This document shows, one piece after another, positions 24,961 through 34,132 of a stretch of DNA of 64,000 nt. Positions within the stretch are counted from its first letter, which is position 1; each line of letters opens with the position of its first letter. Source of the DNA: an uncultured bacterium (GTDB taxonomy: Bacteria; Cyanobacteriota; Vampirovibrionia; Gastranaerophilales; Gastranaerophilaceae); NCBI GenBank assembly GCA_949035555.1, contig CAROLD010000004.1:22957-86956 (forward strand), written 5' to 3'. The notes below the pieces were generated by a model, which searched no databases, had not been told where the DNA came from, and saw only the letters and a program-made list of their open reading frames with translations. The position numbers and the translations under genes are program-made.

Positions 24961-25431
24961 ATGGCAAGAAGAGGGCGGAAGTCAAAAACTGTTAAAAATA
25001 TCGAAAAAACTACAGATAATTTTGTTTATAAAATTATTGCATTTCTTTTTTCGTTATTGATTGCGGCGGGTGGATTTTTGTATTTATCATTGAATTATGT
25101 GCCAAAAGAAAATTATGAAGAAAAAGCCATGCGTCCCGGGATGAAAGAAGTTTTTTATGTTAGTCAGTGGTGTACCTCTGATTTTGGCAAACAGGAATTC
25201 CTGCTTTGGGATAATACTCGTGTTGATTGTTTGACTAAAGATTATGCAATTGAATTTGATTTTGCTAAAAAATGGGCAGAAAGTATTGGGCAGTCTTTAT
25301 ATTATGCAAAAATGACAGGAAAAAAGCCTGCTGTTGCCTTGATTTTGACAGATATAAAAGATTACAGATATGTAAAAAGAGTCGAAAGGCTTGAGAACGG
25401 AATTAAAATATTTTTAATTAGAGCTTATTGA
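24961..25431 (+). CDS. Single-pass membrane protein, hypothetical
   Basis: I start at ATG 24961 (156 residues) because the -10 box sits six bases upstream; an earlier in-frame codon at 24946 would lie inside it. The N-terminus is basic (MARRGRKSKTVKN), followed by one membrane helix (IIAFLFSLLIAAGGFLYLSL). The outer part has NTRVDCLTKDYAIEFDFAKKWAESIGQSLYYA, in which D, E and K are spaced as in some PD-(D/E)xK folds (RVDC.. AIEFDFAKK). That resemblance is only suggestive. Role unknown. Confidence 0.65.
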   Translation: MARRGRKSKTVKNIEKTTDNFVYKIIAFLFSLLIAAGGFLYLSLNYVPKENYEEKAMRPGMKEVFYVSQWCTSDFGKQEFLLWDNTRVDCLTKDYAIEFDFAKKWAESIGQSLYYAKMTGKKPAVALILTDIKDYRYVKRVERLENGIKIFLIRAY

Positions 25432-25500
25432 AATTTCTTCTTGCTTTTAAAAAAAGTTTATTATAAGATTGTAAGGCAGAAGATTAGTTGGGGTTAAAGA

Positions 25501-25740
25501 ATGCTAGTTTCAGGTATTGGATATTTTGATGTGAAGTCTAACAATTTAAAGAATATGGAGGCTTACACCAGCAAATCACAACCTAAATCCAATTTAGCTG
25601 AAGTGTTTGGGAATTATAATGATTCTTTTAATTCTGCCATTAATAATAACAATGTTTTGACAAGAATTTTTAAATCTCTGGCTGCAAATCTTACATCAAA
25701 GGCTGATAACAGCAAACAATGTCTGGATTTAATATCTTAA
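25501..25740 (+). CDS. Small hypothetical protein
   Basis: 79 residues, Asn/Ser-rich, starting MLVSGIGYFDVKSNNLKN. No motif recognised. Its end overlaps the convergent transporter gene by 4 nt. Only a weak GGGG-type site precedes the ATG. Confidence 0.5.
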   Translation: MLVSGIGYFDVKSNNLKNMEAYTSKSQPKSNLAEVFGNYNDSFNSAINNNNVLTRIFKSLAANLTSKADNSKQCLDLIS

Positions 25741-26903
25741 TTTTGTTCTTCAAAAAGATATTTTACTAAAATTGAACAGACGGCAGGTATTATTGAAATA
25801 ATTACAAGAACAGGAACAATGCTTGTAGCCTGAGCAATGTAGCCTATGATTGACATCGCAACCGCAACAATGCCCCATGAAAATCCGTTTATAAATCCGC
25901 CAATAATACTTTTATACTGCGGCAAAACTTTTTGAGCCATGCTCATTGTAACAGGAGTTGCAAAAAATGTTATAAATCCGATTATTGCAAAGATTACGAA
26001 AGAGACGGCAGGCATGGATTTATATGTGAGCATAAATAAAATCATTAATGGCAAAGTTGCAATCATTGAAACGTAAAACACATTTGCGGTGCCGATTTTT
26101 TGTTCAAATTTAGGACTGAGAAGGGAGGCAATTCCACCAAAGAACAGGAAGAAAAATAATGCTGTTCCGATTTGGAATTTTGAGTACCCTTGAGCTTTCC
26201 ACAAAAACGGCAGTAAAATTGAGCAAGATGTTGTGACAAGTGATTTTAGGATTGCAATTGTGTTTAAGATATTCAATTTTCTGTTTGAGAGAATATCAAC
26301 AAACGCTTGTTTTAAATTTATATCAACTTTATCTGATATTTCGTTCGAAAATTTTGGAACCATAGAAAACATCAAACCAGCCCAGATAATGCCGAGAATT
26401 GAAAGTACAGGCATTCCGGACAAGCCGAAATATTGAGCTATGTATGATGATACTAGCGGCCCCATTGAAAATCCGAGAGTTCCCATTGCAATAAATATGC
26501 CCATATTTTTCGCAAAATTCGATTTTGAGAATTTTGAAACAAGCCCTAAAGCTTGCGGGTGATAAAGACTTGAACCCAAGCTTCCAAGAATGATGAATAA
26601 AATCAACAGCGGAATACTTTTCATTGCAGGTGCGCAGGAAATAAATACTGCAGTTGAAATTAAGCCCCAAAATATCATTGCGCGTTTTTGTATTTTATCT
26701 GCAAAAAATCCGAAATATGGCTGGAGTAATGACGAAAATATATGTGAACAGCTTAGAATAATTGTAGCTGTCGGCATAGACATTTTTACCTGTTCTGCAA
26801 TAAATGGCATAATCGGGTTTAAAAAACCTGTGTAAATGTCATTTATAAAATGTGCGCCGCAAAGCCATATTTGGGGTTTTTGTTCAGTTTTATCGTAAAT
26901 CAT
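25737..26903 (-). CDS. MFS transporter, fosmidomycin-resistance (Fsr) type
   Basis: 388 residues with about 12 membrane helices. The start (CGAHFINDIYTGFLNPIMPF) has the HFxND...GFLxPxxP signature of the Fsr subfamily of the major facilitator superfamily. The loop QPYFGFFADKIQKR between helices 2 and 3 is the MFS motif A. It is probably a drug or sugar-phosphate exporter at the inner membrane; the substrate is unknown. TATAAT ends three bases before the ATG. Confidence 0.82.
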   Translation of the reverse strand: MIYDKTEQKPQIWLCGAHFINDIYTGFLNPIMPFIAEQVKMSMPTATIILSCSHIFSSLLQPYFGFFADKIQKRAMIFWGLISTAVFISCAPAMKSIPLLILFIILGSLGSSLYHPQALGLVSKFSKSNFAKNMGIFIAMGTLGFSMGPLVSSYIAQYFGLSGMPVLSILGIIWAGLMFSMVPKFSNEISDKVDINLKQAFVDILSNRKLNILNTIAILKSLVTTSCSILLPFLWKAQGYSKFQIGTALFFFLFFGGIASLLSPKFEQKIGTANVFYVSMIATLPLMILFMLTYKSMPAVSFVIFAIIGFITFFATPVTMSMAQKVLPQYKSIIGGFINGFSWGIVAVAMSIIGYIAQATSIVPVLVIISIIPAVCSILVKYLFEEQN

Positions 26904-26941
26904 ACGATTATATTCGCACTAAAGATTATTATTTGCAAGTT

Positions 26942-27562
26942 TTAAACGGATAATATTTTCAGAGAATGTCTTAAAATATCTTCAGCAGAAGCATCGTTTG
27001 AAACCTCTTGCAGAGTGCGTGTGATAGCGTTTGAAACTTCTTCTTTTTCGTAACCAAGTGATAGCAGAACCATTTGAGCATCTTCCGAGTTCTGGGATTT
27101 AGGGGCACCTGATTTGGCAGATGAAGCCGGTGCAATATCGCTGTAGGATGTTAATTTGTCTTTTAATTCAAGTATGATTTTTTGCGCAAGTTTAGGACCT
27201 ACACCTTTTGCACGTGTTAATTCTTTGTAGTTTTCGTCAAGTACAAACCCTACCAAATCTGATACATCAAAAGAATTCAGTAGAGTAAGCGCCATTTTGG
27301 AGCCAACACCTGAAACTGAAGTGAGAATATTAAAAATATCTCTGTCTTCACGTTTTAAAAATCCGCAGAGGCTCATTTTGTCTTCGCGGTGAATAAGAAC
27401 GGAATACAGTTTTAGCGCTTCTTCTTCTTGCGGCAGTTTTCCAAAGTCGCGCTCCATTATTTCAAATAAATATCCGACGCCTCCGCCTGTTTGAACGGTA
27501 GCAAAACATCCTTTTGTATTTGAAATTTTATAAGTAAATGTTCCTTTTATATAATCGTACAT
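26942..27562 (-). CDS. ruvA: Holliday junction branch migration protein RuvA
   Basis: 206 residues, the usual length. N-terminal OB fold (MYDYIKGTFTYKI, GGVGYLFEI), two helix-hairpin-helix motifs (LTSVSGVGSKMALTLL and LTRAKGVGPKLAQKII) and a C-terminal RuvB-binding domain (AQMVLLSLGYEKEEVSNAI). It binds Holliday junctions as a tetramer and loads RuvB. It starts 2 nt after dnaA, so they form an operon. Confidence 0.96.
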   Translation of the reverse strand: MYDYIKGTFTYKISNTKGCFATVQTGGGVGYLFEIMERDFGKLPQEEEALKLYSVLIHREDKMSLCGFLKREDRDIFNILTSVSGVGSKMALTLLNSFDVSDLVGFVLDENYKELTRAKGVGPKLAQKIILELKDKLTSYSDIAPASSAKSGAPKSQNSEDAQMVLLSLGYEKEEVSNAITRTLQEVSNDASAEDILRHSLKILSV

Positions 27563-27564
27563 AA

Positions 27565-28989
27565 TTAACCTCTTAGAGAAGCTTTGATTTCTTCAAGTGA
27601 AATTCGTAAGTCTTCATCCGTTTTTAATTTATCGCCAATCAAATCACAGGAATACATGATTGTAGTATGTTTTTTTGCAAAGTATTCACCGATAGCTTCG
27701 TAGCTCATTTGCAGGACTTCGCGCGCAAGATAGACTGCAATATGTCTGGTGTGTGCTATTTTTTGCTGGCGAGCAGTGCTTTTCAAATCTTTAACAGTAA
27801 CACCGTAATATTCGGCTGTTTTTTGAGCAACCATATTAATTGTTATTTCTTTTTTCTTTGCTTCACAGTTTAAGGCTCTTTTTGCAAGTTCTAAAGTTAC
27901 CCCTGTTCCGGAAAATTCTGCATAAGCGCTGACTTTGTTGAAGGCGCCTTTTAGTTCTCTGACATTATTTACAAAGTTTTCCGCCACGTATTCAAAAACA
28001 TCATCCTCTGCTTCAACTTCAAGTTCTTTTGCATAAGCTTTAACGATTTCAAATCTTGTTTCGTAATCAGGCGGCACAATATCAACTACAAGTCCCATTT
28101 CGAAACGTGTTCTTAATCTGTTATCAAGTGTCGGGATATCTTTTGGAAGACGGTCTGATGCGATGACAATCTGCTTGTTATTTGTGTAAAGCGCTTCAAA
28201 TGTTGAGAAAAAATCTTCCATTGTTTTCATTTTTGATTCGATAAATTGGATATCATCCATTAACAAAATATCCACATTCTGAAATTTTTGATGGAATTTT
28301 CTCATCAAAGAGTTGTTGCAAGTTTTTGTTTTTTTGCCGTTAGGAAGGTCGTTATACTGGAAACATCTTACCCATTCGTTAAAATATTCTTCCATTCTAA
28401 TATAACGAACTTTTAATTCCGGTTTATTGAAAATAATATGATGTCCGATAGCCTGCATCAAGTGAGTTTTGCCAAGTCCTGACGAGCCGTAAATAAATAA
28501 TGGATTAAATTTTTTAGAAGGATTATTTGCAACAGAAAAAGCCGCATTATATGCAAATTTTGAATTATCGCCAACAACAAAATTGTCAAACTTTAAGTTT
28601 AAATTCAAATTTGCGGTTGATTGCATTTGAGCAAGAGACATTTTTGCAGTTTCGGTTTTTCTGTCTTCTTCAGTTTGACCTGCAACAATTTTGGATAATT
28701 CTTTTTTGCGTGCTTTGATATATTTATCTGCAAATTCCGCATCATAAGTTAGAGAAAATGCTGCACTATCGCCAAGGACGGATTTAATACTTTCTTTAAT
28801 TTTATCTGTCCAGTTTTTTTTGAGAATATCAACCGCCATGGGGTGCGGAGACAGTAAAACGAGTGTATTATTTTCATAATCCACAGCTTCAAGAGGGGTA
28901 ATCCAGGTGCAAAAAATATGGTCAGGAAGGTTTGCTTCCAGCTCTTCCTTAACTTTATCCCAAAGTTGTTTGACCTCTTGAATATCCAT
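27565..28989 (-). CDS. dnaA: Chromosomal replication initiator DnaA
   Basis: 474 residues. Domain I (VKQLWDKVKEELEANLPDHI), linker, AAA+ domain with GSSGLGKTHLMQAIGHHI, LLMDDIQFI and the sensor-1 region VIASDRL, then domain IV with TARQQKIAHTRHIAVYLARE and KKHTTIMYSCDLI, the DnaA signature that contacts DnaA boxes. It initiates replication. dnaA heads an operon with ruvA rather than dnaN. No cluster of TTATCCACA-like boxes is visible nearby. The start has a -10 box six bases upstream and no ribosome binding site. Confidence 0.98.
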   Translation of the reverse strand: MDIQEVKQLWDKVKEELEANLPDHIFCTWITPLEAVDYENNTLVLLSPHPMAVDILKKNWTDKIKESIKSVLGDSAAFSLTYDAEFADKYIKARKKELSKIVAGQTEEDRKTETAKMSLAQMQSTANLNLNLKFDNFVVGDNSKFAYNAAFSVANNPSKKFNPLFIYGSSGLGKTHLMQAIGHHIIFNKPELKVRYIRMEEYFNEWVRCFQYNDLPNGKKTKTCNNSLMRKFHQKFQNVDILLMDDIQFIESKMKTMEDFFSTFEALYTNNKQIVIASDRLPKDIPTLDNRLRTRFEMGLVVDIVPPDYETRFEIVKAYAKELEVEAEDDVFEYVAENFVNNVRELKGAFNKVSAYAEFSGTGVTLELAKRALNCEAKKKEITINMVAQKTAEYYGVTVKDLKSTARQQKIAHTRHIAVYLAREVLQMSYEAIGEYFAKKHTTIMYSCDLIGDKLKTDEDLRISLEEIKASLRG

Positions 28990-28995
28990 AAAAAG

Positions 28996-29024
28996 ATTTT
29001 ACAATAAAAATTTTCGCAAGTAAA
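28996..29024 (-). promoter_or_regulatory. dnaA promoter, leaderless type
   Basis: On the minus strand TTTACT (29024-29019), a 17-nt spacer, TAAAAT (29001-28996), then CTTTTT and the ATG at 28989. Confidence 0.55.
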
Positions 29025-29034
29025 TGTTTAGAAC

Positions 29035-29066
29035 AAGGCGGGAATTCTATTAAGAATTCCCGCCTT
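29035..29066 (-). terminator. Hairpin downstream of parvulin gene
   Basis: A perfect 14-bp stem AAGGCGGGAATTCT / AGAATTCCCGCCTT with loop ATTA. The T-tract on the minus strand is weak (TTGTTCT). It lies 6 nt after the parvulin gene and before the dnaA promoter. Confidence 0.65.
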
Positions 29067-29071
29067 AAAAC

Positions 29072-29452
29072 TTATCTTCTGTCAACTGTTTTAATCAAAT
29101 GCCATCCAAACTTTGTACCGACAGGGTCAGAAATTTGTCCGGGTTTTAAGTCGAATGCTACATCCGCAAAAGGTTGAACCATGTCGCCTCTTTTAAAAAA
29201 TCCTAAATCTCCTCCGCGTTGGGATGACGGACAGAGTGAATATTTTTCTGCGGCATCTTCAAAAGAAATTTCACCATCAACGATTTCTTTTCTTATTTTT
29301 ACTGCCTCAGGTCTTGTTTTAACGAGAATATGACTTGAGCGGACTTCGTGAACATCCATGTTCGGGTTTAAAGCCTGACCAAATCCTGCAAAAGAGCTAA
29401 GCCCGACAAATACAATTGCTAATGCCATAAACATTTTTATAATAGATTTCAT
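29072..29452 (-). CDS. Secreted peptidyl-prolyl isomerase, parvulin type
   Basis: The ATG at 29452 follows AGGAGGG, giving 126 residues. A signal peptide (MKSIIKMFMALAIVFVGLSS) precedes a single rotamase domain: RSSHILVKTR, SFEDAAEKYSLCPSSQRGGDLGFF and GWHLIKTVDRR are the PpiC/SurA signature. It helps fold secreted proteins, for example the autotransporter in this window. It lacks the SurA N-terminal chaperone domain. Confidence 0.93.
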   Translation of the reverse strand: MKSIIKMFMALAIVFVGLSSFAGFGQALNPNMDVHEVRSSHILVKTRPEAVKIRKEIVDGEISFEDAAEKYSLCPSSQRGGDLGFFKRGDMVQPFADVAFDLKPGQISDPVGTKFGWHLIKTVDRR

Positions 29453-29503
29453 TTTCCCTCCTTTTTGCAAATATATTATAACAGTTTTTTAAAATTTTGA
29501 ATA

Positions 29504-30145
29504 CTACAATTGGATTGACCTTAATACAAGATAATATCTGTAATTCCCCCAATAAACAATTATTGAAATAAAATTATTATCTAAATCTTCAGCTTCCAAA
29601 AATGTATCAGGGATGGGTTGGCGTTTAGAACTTTTAAATCTTTCGCCGACAAATTTAAGGGCTTTTTCTCTTATAAGCTGAGGTCTGGTTAATTTTATTT
29701 GCGGAAGATTATTTTTGTAGAAATCAAGAGGAACCATTTCTTTTTTGTAGCACGGAATAATATATTTAACTTTGCCGTTTTCTTTGAACAGAATATACCA
29801 GGCGCCGTTATGTTCTCTCGGGGTGAGAAGGTAATATCCGGGTTCTATTGCAATTGTCTTGAAAAACAACTGTGTAGAGAGTCTGAACAGCGGATAAGGA
29901 GACCAGGTGGAATACATTGTGTCCTGATATTCCCCGGGGTCTATGTTGTGAACATATTTGAATTCCGGTACAGGCATGTCGCGATACATTTGTTGAATAT
30001 CAATATCTTCGGTGTATTCATCGTCTGCAATTTCCTGAGCATCAACATCTTCAGGATAAGAAACCCCGCCATCCGAAAAACTTGCAGGACAGATGGTCAG
30101 AATTGATAATAATATTAAAAATAATCCTGTGAAGAACTTTTTCAT
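29504..30145 (-). CDS. Secreted hypothetical protein
   Basis: 213 residues with a signal peptide (MKKFFTGLFLILLSILTICP). An acidic stretch follows (PEDVDAQEIADDEYTEDIDI), then a beta-rich domain (EPGYYLLTPREHNGAWYILF, KVKYIIPCYKKEMVPLDFY). No family recognised. The likely location is periplasm or envelope. The promoter overlaps the start without a ribosome binding site. Confidence 0.7.
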   Translation of the reverse strand: MKKFFTGLFLILLSILTICPASFSDGGVSYPEDVDAQEIADDEYTEDIDIQQMYRDMPVPEFKYVHNIDPGEYQDTMYSTWSPYPLFRLSTQLFFKTIAIEPGYYLLTPREHNGAWYILFKENGKVKYIIPCYKKEMVPLDFYKNNLPQIKLTRPQLIREKALKFVGERFKSSKRQPIPDTFLEAEDLDNNFISIIVYWGNYRYYLVLRSIQL

Positions 30146-30151
30146 AATTTA

Positions 30152-30179
30152 ATTTTAATATTATTTGAGAGAAAATCAA
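30152..30179 (-). promoter_or_regulatory. Leaderless-type promoter of secreted hypothetical protein
   Basis: TTGATT (30179-30174), a 16-nt spacer, TAAAAT (30157-30152), then TAAATT and the ATG at 30145. Confidence 0.55.
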
Positions 30180-30216
30180 TCATTCTAATAATTGAGAGTG
30201 AATTTATATTTTATTC

Positions 30217-30246
30217 TTGAGCGGCTGAAACTTTTCATGTTATAAT
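30217..30246 (+). promoter_or_regulatory. Leaderless-type promoter of mlaE
   Basis: TTGAGC (30217-30222), an 18-nt spacer, TATAAT (30241-30246), then six bases and ATG 30253. It is divergent from the previous promoter. Confidence 0.6.
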
Positions 30247-30252
30247 TCATTT

Positions 30253-31062
30253 ATGGCAATGCTATCAAAATACTTACGTCAATCCGCTACATATAAAGTG
30301 TTTATGCACTTTATGGAACTGTTTAGCGATTTTTTGGATACAGTTGGCAAAATTGCACAAATTGGGGTTCATGTTGTAAAAAGTATTTTTAAAGGTGAAA
30401 TTTCTTGGAAAGAATTGATTTCACAATGTGACAGATTTGGTGTAAGTTCACTGCCTATTACATTGTCAATTGTCGGAATGACATCAATCATTGTAGCGTC
30501 TCAAGTTGCGCATGAAATGGTAAAACAGGGCGGGGGCAATTTTGTCGGGCTTTTGATGACAATACTTATTGTCAGGGAAGTCGGGGCGATTATGTCAGGT
30601 TTTGCAATTACGTCAATGATTGGTTCTTCGCTGGCATCAGAACTTGCGACAATGCGTGTTACAGAACAGGTTGATGCTATTGATGTTCTCGGGGTAGATG
30701 CGGTCAGTTATTTGTTCGTACCCCGTGTTTTATCAGGAATTATTATGATGCCTTTTGTGGTAATTTTAGCATCAGTTGTGGGTGTGCTTCTTGGTGCTGT
30801 GACCTCCGATTTATTTGCAGGTTTAACCTATAGAGCATATTTCGATTCTGCATGGCTGGGTCTTTATATGAAAGATTTATGGGTAAGCTTGCTTAAGGCT
30901 TCGGTCTTTGGCGGTACAATATCTCTTATAAGCTGTACTTGCGGATTTTTTGCATCAGGAGGTGCTAAGGGGGTCGGTATTGCTACAACTAAAGCTGTTG
31001 TGTGGTCATTTATTGCAATTGTCGTATGGGATATGATTTTTGCAGTTCTGTTTTTCTTTTAA
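30253..31062 (+). CDS. mlaE: MlaE-type ABC transporter permease
   Basis: 269 residues with five or six membrane helices and the MlaE/YrbE signature: SQVAHEMVKQGGGNFVGLL, REVGAIMSGFAITSMIGSSL and ELATMRVTEQVDAIDVLGVD. It forms the inner-membrane channel of the phospholipid transport system that maintains outer-membrane asymmetry. It is followed by its ATPase. No MCE-domain substrate-binding protein (MlaD) is adjacent. Confidence 0.92.
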   Translation: MAMLSKYLRQSATYKVFMHFMELFSDFLDTVGKIAQIGVHVVKSIFKGEISWKELISQCDRFGVSSLPITLSIVGMTSIIVASQVAHEMVKQGGGNFVGLLMTILIVREVGAIMSGFAITSMIGSSLASELATMRVTEQVDAIDVLGVDAVSYLFVPRVLSGIIMMPFVVILASVVGVLLGAVTSDLFAGLTYRAYFDSAWLGLYMKDLWVSLLKASVFGGTISLISCTCGFFASGGAKGVGIATTKAVVWSFIAIVVWDMIFAVLFFF

Positions 31063-31085
31063 TTTGTTTGTGTAAGGATAAGGTT

Positions 31086-31805
31086 ATGAGTATTGAAGTT
31101 CGAAATTTAATCAAAAAATTTGACGATAGAGTTGTTATAAATGATATTTCTTTCAAGGTTGCTGACGGTGAAGTTCTTGCAATTGTCGGGTTTTCAGGCT
31201 CGGGTAAAAGTACGGTTCTGAAGCTTATTTCAGGACTTATCCCGTTTGATAACGGTGAAATTCTGACCTCGGAAGGCGATATTGCAATGGTGTTTCAATA
31301 CTCAGCACTTTTTGACTCTCTGAATGTGTTTGATAATATTTCTTTTGCACTTAGAGAAAGAAAAGATTTAAGAAAAAAATACTCGGAACAGGATTTAAAA
31401 GAAATTGTTTCACAAAAATTGGAACTTGTAGGGCTTCAGGGAATTGAAAATAAGTTTCCGTCAGAATTGTCAGGCGGTATGCAGAAACGTGTAAGTTTTG
31501 CGCGTGCGATTGTGACAAAACCTAATACAATTTTGTACGATGAACCGACCGCAGGTTTAGACCCGATGTCTTCAACTTTGATTGAAGATTACATTGTACG
31601 TTTAAAACGCGAAATTAATGCGGCATCAATTGTTGTAACTCACCAGATGTCAACTATTACAAGAACAGCTGATCGTGTCATAATGCTTTATGACGGTAAA
31701 ATAGTTTTTGAAGGCACCCCTAAGGATTTATTAAAACAGGATAATCCTTATACCAAACAATTTGTAACTGCATCATTAGACGGTCCGATGCAGATGAAAG
31801 CTTAG
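31086..31805 (+). CDS. mlaF: MlaF-type ABC transporter ATPase
   Basis: The start is ATG 31086 with AAGGATAAGG upstream; 239 residues. Walker A GFSGSGKST, Q-loop VFQYSALFDSL, signature LSGGMQKRV, Walker B TILYDEPTAGLD and H-loop VTHQ are all present. It energises the MlaE permease encoded 24 nt upstream. Confidence 0.93.
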   Translation: MSIEVRNLIKKFDDRVVINDISFKVADGEVLAIVGFSGSGKSTVLKLISGLIPFDNGEILTSEGDIAMVFQYSALFDSLNVFDNISFALRERKDLRKKYSEQDLKEIVSQKLELVGLQGIENKFPSELSGGMQKRVSFARAIVTKPNTILYDEPTAGLDPMSSTLIEDYIVRLKREINAASIVVTHQMSTITRTADRVIMLYDGKIVFEGTPKDLLKQDNPYTKQFVTASLDGPMQMKA

Positions 31806-31818
31806 AGGAAGTAAGAAT

Positions 31819-33063
31819 ATGAGAAAAGATTTATTTAATAATGAAGCAATGTCAATTGATACTTATATTATGGTCAAATTGAAAGAAAAAACTGCGCAGT
31901 TAAGAGAAAAACTTGAGAAGAAAAACCGTGCGCCAATATCTTTATCAATGGGTGCTCCTACTGCAAATCCTCCGGCTGTTTTGATTGACAAGTTAAAAGA
32001 ATTTTTAACGGAAGATAATATCCATACATATTCAGTGACACGCGGGGAAGCTTATTATAGACAGGCAGTTGCCGAACGTATGAAAAATCGTTTCGGGGTT
32101 GAACTTGATGCAGACAAAGAAATTATGTCGCTTTTGGGTTCTAAAGACGGGCTTGCCAATTTAATCAGATTTATTATCACTCCAAAATCAGACGAGAAAG
32201 AAAAAGATATTATTATTGTTCCTGATCCGGGGTATGCTTCATACAGCCAGATGATACAAATTGCAGGTGGTAAGGCTTATTCAGCGGCATTAACTCCTGC
32301 CAATGATTATCAGCCGTCTATGGCACAGGTTTATGAGTCACTAGTTGAAGAAGGTTACGATACAAAAAAAGTTAAGGCAATAATTATAAACTACCCGAAT
32401 AATCCGCTCGGGGTAAGTGCATCAAGAGATTATGTGAAATCACTTGTAGAATTTTGTAAAAAACATGACATCCTTTTAATTTCAGATGCGGCATATTGCG
32501 ATATTTATTTTGATGATAACGAAAAACCATTCAGCGTATTGGAATTTGCGGGAGCGAAAGATACTGCGGTTGAATTTTTTAGTCTTTCAAAACCTTATGC
32601 AATTACAGGCTGGAGACTGGGCTGGCTGTGTGGCAACAGTGAAGTGGTAACTCGTTTTGCAAAAGCTAAATCAACTATTGATAACGGCATTTTTAAAGCG
32701 ATGCAAAAAGCTTGTGCTTGTATTATGAATTCTTCCGAAGGTGATGAATATATTGCCTGCACAAATTGTGCTTACAAACGCAAACAGTCAATAATGGTTA
32801 AAGGTTTGAGAGAACTAGGCTGGGAAATTGACAGCGAAACTTTACCGCATACAACTTTCTATCTGTGGCTTCCAATTCCGAGAAAATACACATCTGCGTT
32901 TAAATTCTGTGAAGATTTGCTTGAAAAATCGGGAATTGTAGTTGTTCCGGGTGATGCGTTCGGGCAATACGGTGCAGGATATTTCAGAATATCATATGTA
33001 TGCAGTGACGAAAAGCTGCAAGAAGTTATAGACCGTATGAAAGCAGACGGCTTTAAGTTCTGA
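31819..33063 (+). CDS. Class I/II PLP aminotransferase (LL-DAP or aspartate type)
   Basis: 414 residues, 14 nt after mlaF. PLP-enzyme features: NYPNNPLGV (Asn contact), SDAAYCDIYFD (Asp) and FSLSKPYAITGWRLGW with the Schiff-base Lys, plus the C-terminal FRISY Arg motif. The closest patterns are aspartate / LL-diaminopimelate aminotransferases. Because the lineage is cyanobacteria-related, a DapL role in lysine and peptidoglycan synthesis is plausible, but the substrate is not proven by sequence. Confidence 0.88.
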   Translation: MRKDLFNNEAMSIDTYIMVKLKEKTAQLREKLEKKNRAPISLSMGAPTANPPAVLIDKLKEFLTEDNIHTYSVTRGEAYYRQAVAERMKNRFGVELDADKEIMSLLGSKDGLANLIRFIITPKSDEKEKDIIIVPDPGYASYSQMIQIAGGKAYSAALTPANDYQPSMAQVYESLVEEGYDTKKVKAIIINYPNNPLGVSASRDYVKSLVEFCKKHDILLISDAAYCDIYFDDNEKPFSVLEFAGAKDTAVEFFSLSKPYAITGWRLGWLCGNSEVVTRFAKAKSTIDNGIFKAMQKACACIMNSSEGDEYIACTNCAYKRKQSIMVKGLRELGWEIDSETLPHTTFYLWLPIPRKYTSAFKFCEDLLEKSGIVVVPGDAFGQYGAGYFRISYVCSDEKLQEVIDRMKADGFKF

Positions 33064-33086
33064 ATGACTGTATAACAAGTTTAGTC

Positions 33087-33107
33087 ACTCTGAACTTTAT
33101 TCAGAGT
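33087..33107 (+). promoter_or_regulatory. Hairpin in cysK leader
   Basis: A perfect 8-bp stem ACTCTGAA / TTCAGAGT with loop CTTTA, without a T-tract. It lies between the aminotransferase and cysK and could be a processing or regulatory structure. Confidence 0.35.
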
Positions 33108-33137
33108 CTATCAATTCCAATATAGGAGAGACATATT

Positions 33138-34070
33138 ATGAGAATTGCAGATGATTTGACGGGGCTTATCGGGAATACCCCGCTTGTGAGATTGAATAAA
33201 CTCAACACAGGTAATGCTGATGTTGTGGTGAAGCTTGAGTATTTTAATCCTGCAAATTCCGTGAAAGACAGAGCCGCATTACAAATGATTCTGGATGCCG
33301 AAGCTGAAGGGAAGATTAACAAAGATACTCTTATAATTGAACCTACAAGCGGAAATACAGGCATAGGACTGGCAATGATTTGTGCTATTCGAGGTTATAA
33401 AATTATTCTGACAATGCCTGAAACTATGAGTTTAGAGCGTCGTTTGCTTCTCAAAGCTTATGGCGCTGAATTGGTTTTGACCGATGGTAAACTCGGAATG
33501 AAAGGCGCTGTAGATAAATCAATTGAACTTCATAATGAGAATAAAAATTCGTTTATCCCGTCGCAGTTTGACAATCCTTCAAACCCAAAGGCACATTATT
33601 TAACTACATCAGAAGAAATATGGAAAGACACGGACGGGAAAGTTGATATTGTTGTTGCCGGTGTAGGTACAGGGGGAACAATTTCAGGTATTGCCAAAAA
33701 ATTAAAGGAGTACAATCCAAACATAAAAGCTGTGGCAGTTGAACCTTATTCTTCTCAGGTTCTTGAAGGCGGACAGGCAGGACCTCATAAAATTCAAGGT
33801 ATCGGGGCAAATTTTGTTCCTTCAAATTTCGACAGCAGTGTGATTGATGAAATTATCCCCGTAAAAAATGAAGACTCAATTGAAACGGCAAGAAATTTAT
33901 CCGAAAAAGAAGGTGTTTTATCGGGGTTTTCAGGCGGTGCAAATGTTTGGGCAGCTGTAGAACTTTCAAAACGTCCTGAAAATAAAGGCAAATTAATCGC
34001 AGCAATCCTTCCTGATTGCGGCGAAAGATACCTCAGCAGCGAACTGTATAATAGCATCTTTTTTGATTGA
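33138..34070 (+). CDS. cysK: Cysteine synthase A
   Basis: 310 residues, normal length. LTGLIGNTPLVRLNKL start, PLP Lys in NPANSVKDRAA, phosphate-binding EPTSGNTGIGLA and GVGTGGTISGIAK. It makes cysteine from O-acetylserine and sulfide. A C-terminal catalytic-loop region GLSGFSGGANVWAA-like (VLSGFSGGANV) is intact. GGAGAG precedes the ATG. Confidence 0.95.
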   Translation: MRIADDLTGLIGNTPLVRLNKLNTGNADVVVKLEYFNPANSVKDRAALQMILDAEAEGKINKDTLIIEPTSGNTGIGLAMICAIRGYKIILTMPETMSLERRLLLKAYGAELVLTDGKLGMKGAVDKSIELHNENKNSFIPSQFDNPSNPKAHYLTTSEEIWKDTDGKVDIVVAGVGTGGTISGIAKKLKEYNPNIKAVAVEPYSSQVLEGGQAGPHKIQGIGANFVPSNFDSSVIDEIIPVKNEDSIETARNLSEKEGVLSGFSGGANVWAAVELSKRPENKGKLIAAILPDCGERYLSSELYNSIFFD

Positions 34071-34132
34071 TTACAAGATTGATATTTTTATGCTAAAATC
34101 AAACATATACAAGTTTTTAAGGGATATGACAA

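Noticed and set aside
28981..29035. Replication origin next to dnaA
   Set aside because: No cluster of TTATCCACA-like boxes or AT-rich unwinding repeats is visible beside dnaA; only dispersed similar words.
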